Below, one piece after another: positions 1 through 6,312 of a stretch of DNA of 6,773 bases. The translations under genes were made by a program, and so were the position numbers. How positions within the stretch are numbered: position 1 is the first letter of the stretch; every line of letters starts with the position of its first letter. Source of the DNA: Actinomycetes bacterium (GTDB taxonomy: Bacteria; Actinomycetota; Aquicultoria; CAJVYJ01); assembly GCA_030597945.1 (NCBI GenBank), contig JAUVQW010000060.1:1-6773 (forward strand), given 5' to 3'. Below the pieces are notes generated by a model. The model had not been told where the DNA came from. It was given only the letters and a program-made list of their open reading frames with translations, and ran no database searches.

Positions 1-346
1 CCATTGGCTCTCTTCAAGCTTATTCAGATCGCTATCAAGTTCTCCGACAGATGACCCTATTTCTTCGGAAAGATCCTCATCTGATTCACTGATCGCTAAT
101 TCATTTAGGATCGAGAGATTGCTTAACTCTTCTTCGACTTTTTCATAGAGTTCCAGTTCTTTTTTTAACTCGGAAAGTTTGCTCATTAACTTCTGGGCAC
201 GACCAGCGTCCTCCCAGAATCCACTCTTAGAGACCTCTTTTTCTATTCTTTCTATTTCAATTTTTTTATTAACGGGGTCAAAGATACCCCTTAATTATAG
301 AAAGTTTTTCCTCTAAATTTTCTATTGATTCCTGATGGTCTATCAT
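1..346 (-). CDS. prfB: Peptide chain release factor 2, 5' part, with programmed +1 frameshift
   Basis: RF2 reads UGA and UAA stop codons and releases the finished peptide from the ribosome. The gene is split over two frames. A 22-codon zero frame (346-281, starting MIDHQESIENLEEKL) ends at an in-frame TGA (280-278). A +1 frame opens with DPVNKKIEIERIE (279-1, 93 codons) and leaves the window. The +1 frame contains the typical RF2 N-terminal segment SKSGFWEDAGRAQKLM followed by charged helices of the PCRF region; the GGQ and stop-recognition domains lie beyond the edge. ATG 346 is preferred because GGAAG (358-354) sits 7 bases upstream. An in-frame ATG at 352 is too close to that site. The gene begins 19 bases after the secA stop, so it is probably cotranscribed with secA. 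Family knowledge: RF2 level sets frameshift efficiency, giving autoregulation. Confidence 0.95.
277..291 (-). promoter_or_regulatory. Programmed +1 frameshift site of prfB
   Basis: The minus strand reads AGGGG, TAT, CTT, TGA, C. This is the classic RF2 recoding site: a Shine-Dalgarno-like AGGGG (291-287) three bases before the slippery CTT codon (283-281), followed by the poorly terminating stop context TGAC (280-277). The shifted frame continues GAC CCC GTT, giving the usual Asp-Pro start of the downstream frame. When RF2 is scarce, peptidyl-tRNA on CUU slips to UUU and full-length RF2 is made. Confidence 0.95.
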
Positions 347-353
347 CAACATT

Positions 354-358
354 CTTCC
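354..358 (-). promoter_or_regulatory. Ribosome binding site that fixes the prfB start
   Basis: GGAAG lies seven bases before ATG 346 in the 19-base secA-prfB gap. ATG 360 hits a stop after four codons and ATG 352 is only a base or two from the site, so 346 is the start that fits. Confidence 0.6.
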
Positions 359-365
359 ATTTTGC

Positions 366-2900
366 TTACTGGCCGTGGCACTTTTTATATTTTTTTCCGC
401 TCCCGCAGGGACATAGATCATTCCTGCCTATCTTTTCCCCTTCGCTCACTCTCTGGTGTGGAGTTTCATTACCTGAGGCCGCAGCCTTATTTTCGATTTT
501 TTTAGGCGCCTCCGGTTGTTGTTCCTCGACTGCTTTTACATGAAATATATACCTGAGGTAATCTTCGTGAATGCTTACCGTCATCTCTTGAAACATCCCA
601 TATCCCTCTGATTTATATTCTATAAGTGGATTTCTCTGGCCGATGGCTCTTAGTCCAATACCTTCCTTTAGATAATCCATCTCATAGAGATGTTCGCGCC
701 ACTTCATATCTACGACTTGAAGCATTACAAGCCGCTGTATCTCCTGAAAGGCCTCCTCGCCGAATTCAGCGTTTCTTTCATTAAATAGTTTGCTTACTTT
801 TTCAATTATCTCTTCTTTTAAAATATCTACATTTGTTTTCTCATGGTCGAAGTCTTCTTTTTTTAGATCTAACGGGAAAAGCTGGTTTAAGTAGGCTATC
901 AAACCCTCCCAATCCCATTCCTCTGAAAAATCATTCGCGTTTGTAAAAGTCTCAATCGAACCTTCGACTGCCGAGCCGATTATCTCAAGAGATATCTCAT
1001 TAAAATTATCACCGCCAAATATCTGTCTTCTCTGATCATAGATGATCTGGCGCTGTTGATTCATAACATCATCATATTCAAGAACACGCTTTCTTACTTC
1101 AAAATTTTGAGACTCAACTTGTCGTTGCGCCGTTTCGATAGATCTTGAAATAAGCGGATGCTCGATCGGATGATCATCTGGAAGCCCCAACCTCTCCATA
1201 ATCGATTTGACCCTTTCTGAACCAAATAGTCTCATCAGATCGTCATCGAGTGAGAGATAGAATCTTGAAAGGCCCGGGTCACCTTGTCTGCCCGAGCGTC
1301 CTCTTAATTGATTATCGATCCGCCTCGATTCATGCCGCTCTGTCCCTAAAACATATAGACCGCCGGCCTTTAATACTTGCTTAGCGCTATCCTTATCTTG
1401 AGGGCTGCCCCCCAGGACTATGTCTACTCCCCGGCCGGCCATATTCGTTGCTACGGTCACCGCTCCCGTTCTGCCCGCTTGGGCAATGATATCCGCTTCT
1501 CGCTCATGATTCTTAGCGTTTAGTACCTCATGAGCTATGCCTTTCTTTTTTAACATCTTGCTTAGCTTCTCTGATTTTTCAATCGATATTGTTCCCAGCA
1601 AAATAGGTTGGCCGCTCTTATTTTTCTCGATTATATCCTCGACTACCGCCTTAAATTTGGCATCTTCGTTCTTATAGATCATGTCAGGTCGATCATCTCT
1701 TACCATATCTCTATTAGTAGGTATGACCACTGTCTCGAGCTTGTATATCTTGCTGAACTCTTCGGCTTCCGTTACGGCCGTACCGGTCATCCCAGCCAAT
1801 TTTTCATACATGCGAAAATAATTTTGAAGTGTGATTGTCGCTAGTGTCTGATTCTCCTCACGAATGGCGACTCGTTCTTTAGCTTCTATAGCTTGATGCA
1901 GGCCCTCCGAGTACCTTCTTCCCTCCATCATTCTTCCGGTAAATTCATCGACTATCATGACCTCGCCATCTCTTAACACATAGTCCACATCTCGCTTAAA
2001 TAACGCATGTGCCCGAAGAGCTTGATTTAGATGGTTCACTAATTGGCTGTTGACATGATCATAGAGATTTTCTATTCCAAGAGCCCTCTCGACTTTAGTG
2101 ATGCCCGACTCGGTTATAGCCACTGTTTTGGCCTTCTCATCAACCTCAAAGTCGTCAGAATCCTTTAACCTGGGAACGATCTTGGCAAAATTCTTGTAAA
2201 TATCTGCGGCCTTCTCCGGCTCGCCGGAGATAATCAGAGGCGTTCTGGCTTCATCTATTAATATACTGTCGATCTCATCGACGATAGCGTATTTATGGTC
2301 TTTTTGGAGGATCTCTGCCGAATTGGTGGCCATATTATCTCGAAGATAATCAAAACCGAATTCACTGTTTGTACCGTAAACCACATCAGATTCGTAAGCG
2401 TTGCGACGCTCAGCGGATGGCATCATCGCCTGAATTGTTCCGACTTTTAGACCCAGAAAATCATAGACCTGTCCCATCCAATCACTATCACGCTTTGCTA
2501 GATAATCATTTACAGTTATCACGTGGGTCGATTTTCCTGAAAGCGCTTCCAAATAGACAGGAAGTGTGGCAACAAGAGTCTTTCCCTCACCAGTCTTCAT
2601 CTCAGCTATCTTGCCCTCAGAAAGGACTATTCCACCCATGATCTGGACATCAAAATGCCTCATGTTCACTGTTCTTTTCGCGGCCTCGCGAACAACTGCA
2701 AAAGCTTCGGGCAATAGGTGCTCTAGGGACTCACCGTCGTTAAAACGTGTCCTAAATTCTTCCGTTTTTTTCTTTATCTCGCCATCACTAAGAGCGGATA
2801 TGGGTCCCTCAAAATCGTTTACGGTGGCTACCTTTTCTTCTAGCACTCTTAGTTTTTTTCCTTCACCCATTCGAAGGACTTTGGATAGTAAGTTTTGCAT
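366..2900 (-). CDS. secA: Preprotein translocase ATPase SecA
   Basis: SecA is the ATP-driven motor that pushes unfolded preproteins through the SecYEG channel at the inner face of the membrane. The 844-residue product is a normal, complete length. Walker A is MKTGEGKT (101-108). The DEAD-type box is DEID (208-211), followed by EARTPLIISG. The preprotein cross-linking domain covers roughly 226-370. The second nucleotide-binding domain holds GRGVDIVLGG (489-498) and the arginine-finger block with RGRSGRQGDPG (533-543). The long scaffold helix includes ESQNFEVRKRVLEYDDVMN (596-614). The C-terminus is a SEC-C zinc motif with Cys830, Cys832, Cys841 and His842. ATG 2900 is chosen because the product opens MQNLLSKVL like other SecA proteins; the nearest ribosome site, GAGG (2916-2913), lies 12 bases away, rather far. 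The start follows the DUF5317 gene by 51 bases and the stop precedes prfB by 19. Confidence 0.98.
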   Translation of the reverse strand: MQNLLSKVLRMGEGKKLRVLEEKVATVNDFEGPISALSDGEIKKKTEEFRTRFNDGESLEHLLPEAFAVVREAAKRTVNMRHFDVQIMGGIVLSEGKIAEMKTGEGKTLVATLPVYLEALSGKSTHVITVNDYLAKRDSDWMGQVYDFLGLKVGTIQAMMPSAERRNAYESDVVYGTNSEFGFDYLRDNMATNSAEILQKDHKYAIVDEIDSILIDEARTPLIISGEPEKAADIYKNFAKIVPRLKDSDDFEVDEKAKTVAITESGITKVERALGIENLYDHVNSQLVNHLNQALRAHALFKRDVDYVLRDGEVMIVDEFTGRMMEGRRYSEGLHQAIEAKERVAIREENQTLATITLQNYFRMYEKLAGMTGTAVTEAEEFSKIYKLETVVIPTNRDMVRDDRPDMIYKNEDAKFKAVVEDIIEKNKSGQPILLGTISIEKSEKLSKMLKKKGIAHEVLNAKNHEREADIIAQAGRTGAVTVATNMAGRGVDIVLGGSPQDKDSAKQVLKAGGLYVLGTERHESRRIDNQLRGRSGRQGDPGLSRFYLSLDDDLMRLFGSERVKSIMERLGLPDDHPIEHPLISRSIETAQRQVESQNFEVRKRVLEYDDVMNQQRQIIYDQRRQIFGGDNFNEISLEIIGSAVEGSIETFTNANDFSEEWDWEGLIAYLNQLFPLDLKKEDFDHEKTNVDILKEEIIEKVSKLFNERNAEFGEEAFQEIQRLVMLQVVDMKWREHLYEMDYLKEGIGLRAIGQRNPLIEYKSEGYGMFQEMTVSIHEDYLRYIFHVKAVEEQQPEAPKKIENKAAASGNETPHQRVSEGEKIGRNDLCPCGSGKKYKKCHGQ

Positions 2901-2951
2901 TAGGTAGAATAACCTCGCTGTTTAAGAATAAATAATAAGTCTATCATAATC

Positions 2952-3512
2952 TTAACTCTCGTTAACCGGTACTTTCTTCTTTCTTCTCTTTCCGATATAG
3001 ACCATATTCATCTGAATGATAATAAACATACCTACCCCAAGGACTATATCTCCAATACTGGCGAGTCCGCCAAATGGACTTGGAAGCGGCACTTGGATAA
3101 CATCTGCGAGCCAAGGAAGCCTTGTGGCACCATCTAGTAAGGTATGAACGCCATCTATTCTCGACTCAAGACGAAATACCTCTGATTCGTTAAAACCTGC
3201 AGAGGAAACCGGCATTCCGCCATTTACAGTTATTACAAGGAGATTTAGTAAAATGCCGACTGTCGCCACCATGAATCCGAGCTGCTTTCTGTTTACGATG
3301 AGGGCAAAGGTAAGAAGCAGGTATGAAAAGACAAGCAGAAAAAGACTAAACGGGCTAAAGACAGACGACGTTAGCCAGGGAAGCGCCGCCTGAATAAAGA
3401 AAGAGGTGATAATAAGAGCCGGAAAACTGATGACCATACGTGAAAACCTTTCGATGTCCCCGCCTCGTAACCATCCGATTATTAAAGAGAAGATAATGAA
3501 AAAAATAATCAT
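2952..3512 (-). CDS. DUF5317 family membrane protein
   Basis: This is a 186-residue integral membrane protein of unknown function. Membrane segments are likely at about 1-15, 27-46, 54-73, 78-96 and 151-173, with a short basic tail (KRRKKK, 175-180). Assignment to DUF5317 is from recalled family features: NGGMPVS (97-103) after a transmembrane helix, a non-membrane stretch of about 50 residues with a conserved-looking ADVIQVPLP (136-144), then SIGD (152-155) opening the last helix. ATG 3512 has a good ribosome site, AGG at 3520-3518, five bases upstream, which overlaps the stop region of the preceding HD gene. Only two bases separate the genes, so translation is probably coupled. No enzymatic residues are recognisable. 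Its place beside two membrane HD proteins suggests a role in the same membrane process, but that is inference. Confidence 0.85.
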   Translation of the reverse strand: MIIFFIIFSLIIGWLRGGDIERFSRMVISFPALIITSFFIQAALPWLTSSVFSPFSLFLLVFSYLLLTFALIVNRKQLGFMVATVGILLNLLVITVNGGMPVSSAGFNESEVFRLESRIDGVHTLLDGATRLPWLADVIQVPLPSPFGGLASIGDIVLGVGMFIIIQMNMVYIGKRRKKKVPVNES

Positions 3513-3514
3513 AT

Positions 3515-4765
3515 TTACCTAATTGCTATTAATTTGCCTTGTCGTTTGAGGACATTGATGAGAGACCTTACCACTTTTGGATCGAATTGAAAAGATTCTT
3601 TTTTTATTCTAGCCACTGCCTGGTTTGGCGTAAGCCGAGATGAGATGTCCGAATCATTTGTCAACTTATCATAGTAATTGCCCACAGCAATTATCCTTGA
3701 CTCGATTGGATGTTCACTCTCGATAAGCCTCGTATTAGGAGAGTAGGGGATATGGTGTTTTGCCACTATCGAAGCAAACGGTGCAAGAAACTCTACCTGT
3801 TCCAATATCTCAGCGCCTATCAAAGCATGGGGGATCTGGTCATCAGTGATCTCATCAGTATCAAGATACGAATCGAATGAATCTTCATCCAGTCCAAGTC
3901 TTCCGATATCATGAAGTAGAGCGGAATAACTTACTGCCTCTAACCTGTCTCCAATCAGGCCAAGTTCTTTGGCGATATTAGTCGATAGATCGGCAACTCG
4001 CTCACTGTGGCTCCTTTGCTGCGGATCTTCTGCTTCTATTACTCTCGATAGAGCGGCAATAGTATGATGGTATGTATCTTTTATATCGATAAGTAGTTTA
4101 AATGAATATCTGACCGCCAATAATGGAATCGTAAAGAGGATTAAAGTATAAACTCCCATCGAGAAATACATTAGAGCGGTAATGACTCCGATAGATGACA
4201 GCGCAAAAAACATATAGACTTGAGATTGAAGGCGGCTGATATATGAAGACCAAAAAGGCGTTGCCTTTACTAAAGAAGTATTCAATTCTTTTATAAATAG
4301 CCCGAACAAGAAAAATATGGCACAGAGCGCGATGACCGAAAGCGATCCGGTACTAAAAAAATTTAACCCGCTGGCTCCTTGGCCGATCATATATTTTCCC
4401 CCAAGCATCAGTCCTGAAGAAAAGATTATTAGTGACTTTTCAGCTATTTGATATATGGGGCCGCCAAGAGAGACCTTCTCCTGCGAGATAAGGCTGGCAA
4501 CCAGCATGCTTCCCAAAACTATTACATAAGCTTCAGATAGCGGTAGAAGCAGTATGGCCGCTATTACAAAAGGAGCGTCGAACGATATTTGAAATGAAGG
4601 ATTCCTGCTGTCCACGACTCGAAATAGGATAATTGCAGCCGCAAAGACAAGGGCGTCTATGATAGAGCGGGCCTCAAATTGCCTAGCATAATACAAGAAA
4701 GAAACGAACCCTACTAATGTGATCGATAACCTAACTAATACTATTCTTAACTTCAACAAATTCAT
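3515..4765 (-). CDS. Membrane HD-domain protein with degenerate GYP half
   Basis: This 416-residue protein has about six or seven membrane helices in residues 1-222 and a cytoplasmic HD-type domain from about 232 to 410. It is a paralogue of the neighbouring 4731-6065 product: the linker and domain entry align (RYSFKLLIDIKDTYHHTIAAL against RQTFQVYGKLKNTYMETVKAL). The HD core is kept: HSER (253-256), HDIGR (285-289), PHALIGAEI (312-320), His337-His338 and QFDP (393-396). The GYP half is decayed: the Glu after HH is Ile339, the DGxGY loop is absent, the usual VADxYDA aspartate is Asn363, and the RPYR segment is gone. Cyclic-di-GMP hydrolysis is therefore doubtful; another HD activity or a partner role is possible. 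ATG 4765 is immediately preceded by an in-frame TAG, and the start lies 35 bases inside the preceding gene, which suggests translational coupling. GGAG (4782-4779) is 13 bases upstream. Confidence 0.85.
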   Translation of the reverse strand: MNLLKLRIVLVRLSITLVGFVSFLYYARQFEARSIIDALVFAAAIILFRVVDSRNPSFQISFDAPFVIAAILLLPLSEAYVIVLGSMLVASLISQEKVSLGGPIYQIAEKSLIIFSSGLMLGGKYMIGQGASGLNFFSTGSLSVIALCAIFFLFGLFIKELNTSLVKATPFWSSYISRLQSQVYMFFALSSIGVITALMYFSMGVYTLILFTIPLLAVRYSFKLLIDIKDTYHHTIAALSRVIEAEDPQQRSHSERVADLSTNIAKELGLIGDRLEAVSYSALLHDIGRLGLDEDSFDSYLDTDEITDDQIPHALIGAEILEQVEFLAPFASIVAKHHIPYSPNTRLIESEHPIESRIIAVGNYYDKLTNDSDISSRLTPNQAVARIKKESFQFDPKVVRSLINVLKRQGKLIAIR

Positions 4766-6065
4766 CTAATTGTAATTGCTCCGTTCCCCCATGTTTATTA
4801 CCGCTCCCGTAGTCTATTTTCAATGAATCTACAAAGATCTCCACTATCTTGGGATCGAACTGGGTCCCACTGCAAGAGAGAAGTTCTTGGCTCGCTAACT
4901 CATTTGTCATCGCCGGACGATATGGCCTTGGAGAAGTCATAGCATCATAAGAATCGGCTACCGAGAGTATTCTAGCTAAAAGAGGTATCTCTTCCCCACT
5001 AAAACCATCAGCGTATCCGCTACCGTCATATTGTTCGTGGTGATGAAAGACTGCCGGAATGACATTTTCCAGCAATTTTATCTCTCTTAGTATTAGGGCG
5101 CCGGTCTCAGGATGCCTCTTAACTCTCGAGTATTCTTCCTCACTCAGTTTTCCCGGTTTTCTCAAAATATACTTTGCCGTACCGATCTTACCTATATCGT
5201 GAAGCACTCCCGCATATCTCAGCTTTTCGAGATCTTCTTCTCCTAGTTTTAATAGTCTTCCGATCTTTTCAGATAATTGCGATACGCGTTCGGAGTGACC
5301 TTTTGTATACGGGTCTTTAGCTTCGAGTGCTACAACCAGCGCTTTAACCGTTTCCATGTAAGTATTTTTAAGCTTTCCGTATACTTGAAAGGTCTGCCTT
5401 GCCACTAGAAGCGGTATGAACATGAGTACTAGTCCGATCATCCCAGTAGACATATATATCTGGGCAAAAGCTAAGGCCAAGGGCATAAGAGAAAAATAAT
5501 TCGGTATCGCCCAAACAGTGTTCGCTCTCCATATTGCTATTGGGGATATTGATTCCGCTAAACTAATGGTGATTGAAACTAAGCTGGTGTTAACAATAAA
5601 AAAAGTTAGGGCAACAAGAAAAATTGGCAGCAGCATTGACGGGAAATCACTTCTTACGAAACCTTCCGAACCATGAAGCAATCTACCGAACTGAATATAA
5701 ACAAGACCCGCAACGCCGGCGGAAAGAGAGCCCTGACTACCATTAAATAGCCACCAGTAGGTTGGGGTCCTATCCTTAATATCCCTCCAGACTATTGCAT
5801 TAAAAAGAGCCGTAGTCGCACCTATTAAGGGACCAAAAATTATTAGGCTGGAAATAGTTATAGTCGAACTCACGGAGACTGAGCTACCTCTGTGGGGAAG
5901 TTTAATATAGAAATTCTCAGCTAAGAAAGTTAAAAAACTAAAAGCTAAGAAAATCTTATAATCAAAGTAGTAGTTGGCATAGCTTAGGTAAGTGATAAAA
6001 ATGATAGCCGTAATGGCGACTACGATAATAAAGATCTTTTCCTGAATAGCGATCTTAATCGACAT
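4731..6065 (-). CDS. Membrane HD-GYP phosphodiesterase
   Basis: This 444-residue protein probably hydrolyses cyclic-di-GMP (to pGpG or GMP) under control of a membrane sensor. Residues 1-222 form about seven hydrophobic helices. The pattern (SSLIIFGPLIGATTALFNA at 72-90, then FNGSQGSLSAGVAG at 107-120) resembles the MASE9-type sensor found on such enzymes, a recalled resemblance not tested here. The HD-GYP domain spans about 236-417 with HSER (257-260), HDIGK (289-293), RHPETG (317-322), HHHEQYDGSGY (341-351), ADSYDAMTSPRPYR (370-383) and QFDP (402-405). The GYP motif is GYA here; all other signature residues look intact. The charged tail (418-444) overlaps the start of the next gene by 35 bases. 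No Shine-Dalgarno sequence precedes ATG 6065, but a perfect TATAAT lies six bases upstream, so the transcript is probably leaderless. Confidence 0.93.
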   Translation of the reverse strand: MSIKIAIQEKIFIIVVAITAIIFITYLSYANYYFDYKIFLAFSFLTFLAENFYIKLPHRGSSVSVSSTITISSLIIFGPLIGATTALFNAIVWRDIKDRTPTYWWLFNGSQGSLSAGVAGLVYIQFGRLLHGSEGFVRSDFPSMLLPIFLVALTFFIVNTSLVSITISLAESISPIAIWRANTVWAIPNYFSLMPLALAFAQIYMSTGMIGLVLMFIPLLVARQTFQVYGKLKNTYMETVKALVVALEAKDPYTKGHSERVSQLSEKIGRLLKLGEEDLEKLRYAGVLHDIGKIGTAKYILRKPGKLSEEEYSRVKRHPETGALILREIKLLENVIPAVFHHHEQYDGSGYADGFSGEEIPLLARILSVADSYDAMTSPRPYRPAMTNELASQELLSCSGTQFDPKIVEIFVDSLKIDYGSGNKHGGTEQLQLDEFVEVKNSIS

Positions 6066-6071
6066 AAATCA

Positions 6072-6101
6072 ATTATACATAAAAAAATGACCGGCGCTTA
6101 A
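6072..6101 (-). promoter_or_regulatory. Probable promoter of the HD-GYP operon (leaderless start)
   Basis: A perfect TATAAT -10 box lies at 6077-6072. The best -35 candidate is TTAAGC (6101-6096), a 3/6 match, 18 bases upstream and inside the 3' arm of the terminator. The usual start point, about seven bases after the -10 box, falls on the A of ATG 6065. With no ribosome site between the box and the ATG, this supports a leaderless mRNA. The weak -35 is the main doubt. Confidence 0.6.
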
Positions 6102-6120
6102 GAATTACTTAGCGACGGCC
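6081..6120 (-). terminator. Rho-independent terminator after the 26-codon ORF
   Basis: The 5' arm 6120-6108 (GGCCGTCGCTAAG) pairs with the 3' arm 6102-6089 (CTTAAGCGCCGGTC) around a TAATT loop. There are 12 base pairs (one of them G-U), one T-C mismatch and one bulged A. The stem is followed by one A and seven T (6087-6081). The stop codon TAA (6111-6109) of the small ORF lies inside the 5' arm. The 3' arm is also perfectly complementary to 6299-6288 upstream, so an alternative antiterminator pairing exists. Confidence 0.8.
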
Positions 6121-6189
6121 CCAAAAAGCTCCACCGCTTAATGCAAGTGCTGCAAGTGTAGTCAAGAGTACAGTGATCCTGGCTTTCAT
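6109..6189 (-). CDS. Small ORF, 26 codons, hydrophobic peptide (possible leader peptide)
   Basis: I do not recognise a family. The product starts MKARI, has a hydrophobic core of 11 residues (VLLTTLAALAL, 7-17) and ends SGGAFWGRR before TAA. This is the layout of a short signal sequence or single membrane helix, with basic residues at both ends. Support for translation: ATG 6189 is preceded by AAAGGGGG (6206-6199) with a nine-base spacer, the strongest ribosome site in the window. Its stop codon sits in a rho-independent terminator, as expected for a self-contained small transcript or an attenuator leader. It could be a small membrane peptide, a regulatory leader peptide or an arrest peptide. 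At 26 residues most of it would still be within the ribosome exit tunnel when finished. No codon run for a single amino acid stands out beyond leucine and alanine. Confidence 0.65.
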   Translation of the reverse strand: MKARITVLLTTLAALALSGGAFWGRR

Positions 6190-6223
6190 GAAAAGAGTCC
6201 CCCTTTATAAGTGGTCTCTTTTC
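6190..6223 (-). promoter_or_regulatory. Leader hairpin that buries the ribosome site of the small ORF
   Basis: GAAAAGAG (6223-6216) pairs perfectly with CTCTTTTC (6197-6190). After an A-A mismatch come two C-G pairs, an A-G mismatch, then C-G, U-G and U-A, closed by an AUAA loop (6208-6205). All five G of the ribosome site (6203-6199) lie in the 3' arm; four are paired and one faces the A-G mismatch. ATG 6189 follows the base of the stem directly. The lower 5' arm could instead pair over six bases with CTTTTC at 6241-6236. Such a fold would limit initiation until melted or remodelled; this is inferred from pairing by eye. Confidence 0.55.
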
Positions 6224-6312
6224 GTCCGCTAATTAGAAAAGGAATCCGCTTCGCTTATTACGTATTCCAAGATTCGTCGTTTGATAAAAGCGCCGGTCAA
6301 ATTATTAAGTTT
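6224..6312 (-). other. Leader upstream of the small ORF; no confident promoter
   Basis: This stretch holds the antiterminator-like arm (6299-6288) and the weak hairpin. The best -35-like hexamer is TTGACC (6300-6295), but 16 to 18 bases further on I find only poor -10 matches such as ACGAAT (6277-6272). The small ORF may be transcribed from a promoter I cannot see, or by read-through from the gene above. It resembles no riboswitch class that I could recognise by eye. Confidence 0.4.
6241..6268 (-). terminator. Weak hairpin with short T tract, possible terminator of the upstream gene
   Basis: GGAAT (6268-6264) pairs with ATTCC (6245-6241), then one mismatch and two further C-G/G-C pairs, around a 12-base loop. 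TTTTCT follows (6240-6235). The stem is short and the T tract is interrupted, so termination here would be weak at best. It may simply be one helix of the structured leader. Confidence 0.25.

Larger units (their letters stand above)
6088..6299. repeat. 12-base perfect inverted repeat flanking the small ORF
   Basis: TGACCGGCGCTT at 6088-6099 on the plus strand is the exact reverse complement of AAGCGCCGGTCA at 6288-6299. The arms are 188 bases apart and enclose the whole leader and small ORF. The left arm is the 3' half of the terminator. A near-copy of the right arm, aaaacgccggt (6322-6332), lies within the end of the upstream gene. This could be an antiterminator pair in RNA; a DNA-level role such as mobile element ends is not supported by any other sign. 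Confidence 0.7.

Noticed and set aside
325..543. Plus-strand open frame of 72 codons opposite the 3' end of secA and the prfB start
   Set aside because: It lies antisense to the conserved SecA C-terminus and zinc motif, shows no family features, and is explained by secA codon structure.
2213..2230. Perfect inverted repeat TCTCCGGC / GCCGGAGA with a two-base centre
   Set aside because: It is inside secA coding for ordinary conserved residues (ISGEPEK region), with no T tract or regulatory context; most likely chance.
1608..2907. Three plus-strand open frames (1608-1844, 2369-2641, 2566-2907)
   Set aside because: All are antisense shadows of the well-conserved secA coding sequence.
2901..2951. 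TATGAT in the gap before secA as a secA promoter
   Set aside because: No acceptable -35 hexamer is found at 16 to 18 bases, so the -10-like match alone is not enough.
6088..6299. Inverted repeat as ends of a tiny mobile element
   Set aside because: No target-site duplication is visible, the repeat is short, and the left arm is fully explained as half of a terminator.
6224..6312. Known riboswitch (cyclic-di-GMP or cyclic-di-AMP) before the HD-GYP gene
   Set aside because: I looked for the conserved cores of these classes in the leader and did not see them. A covariance-model search would be decisive.
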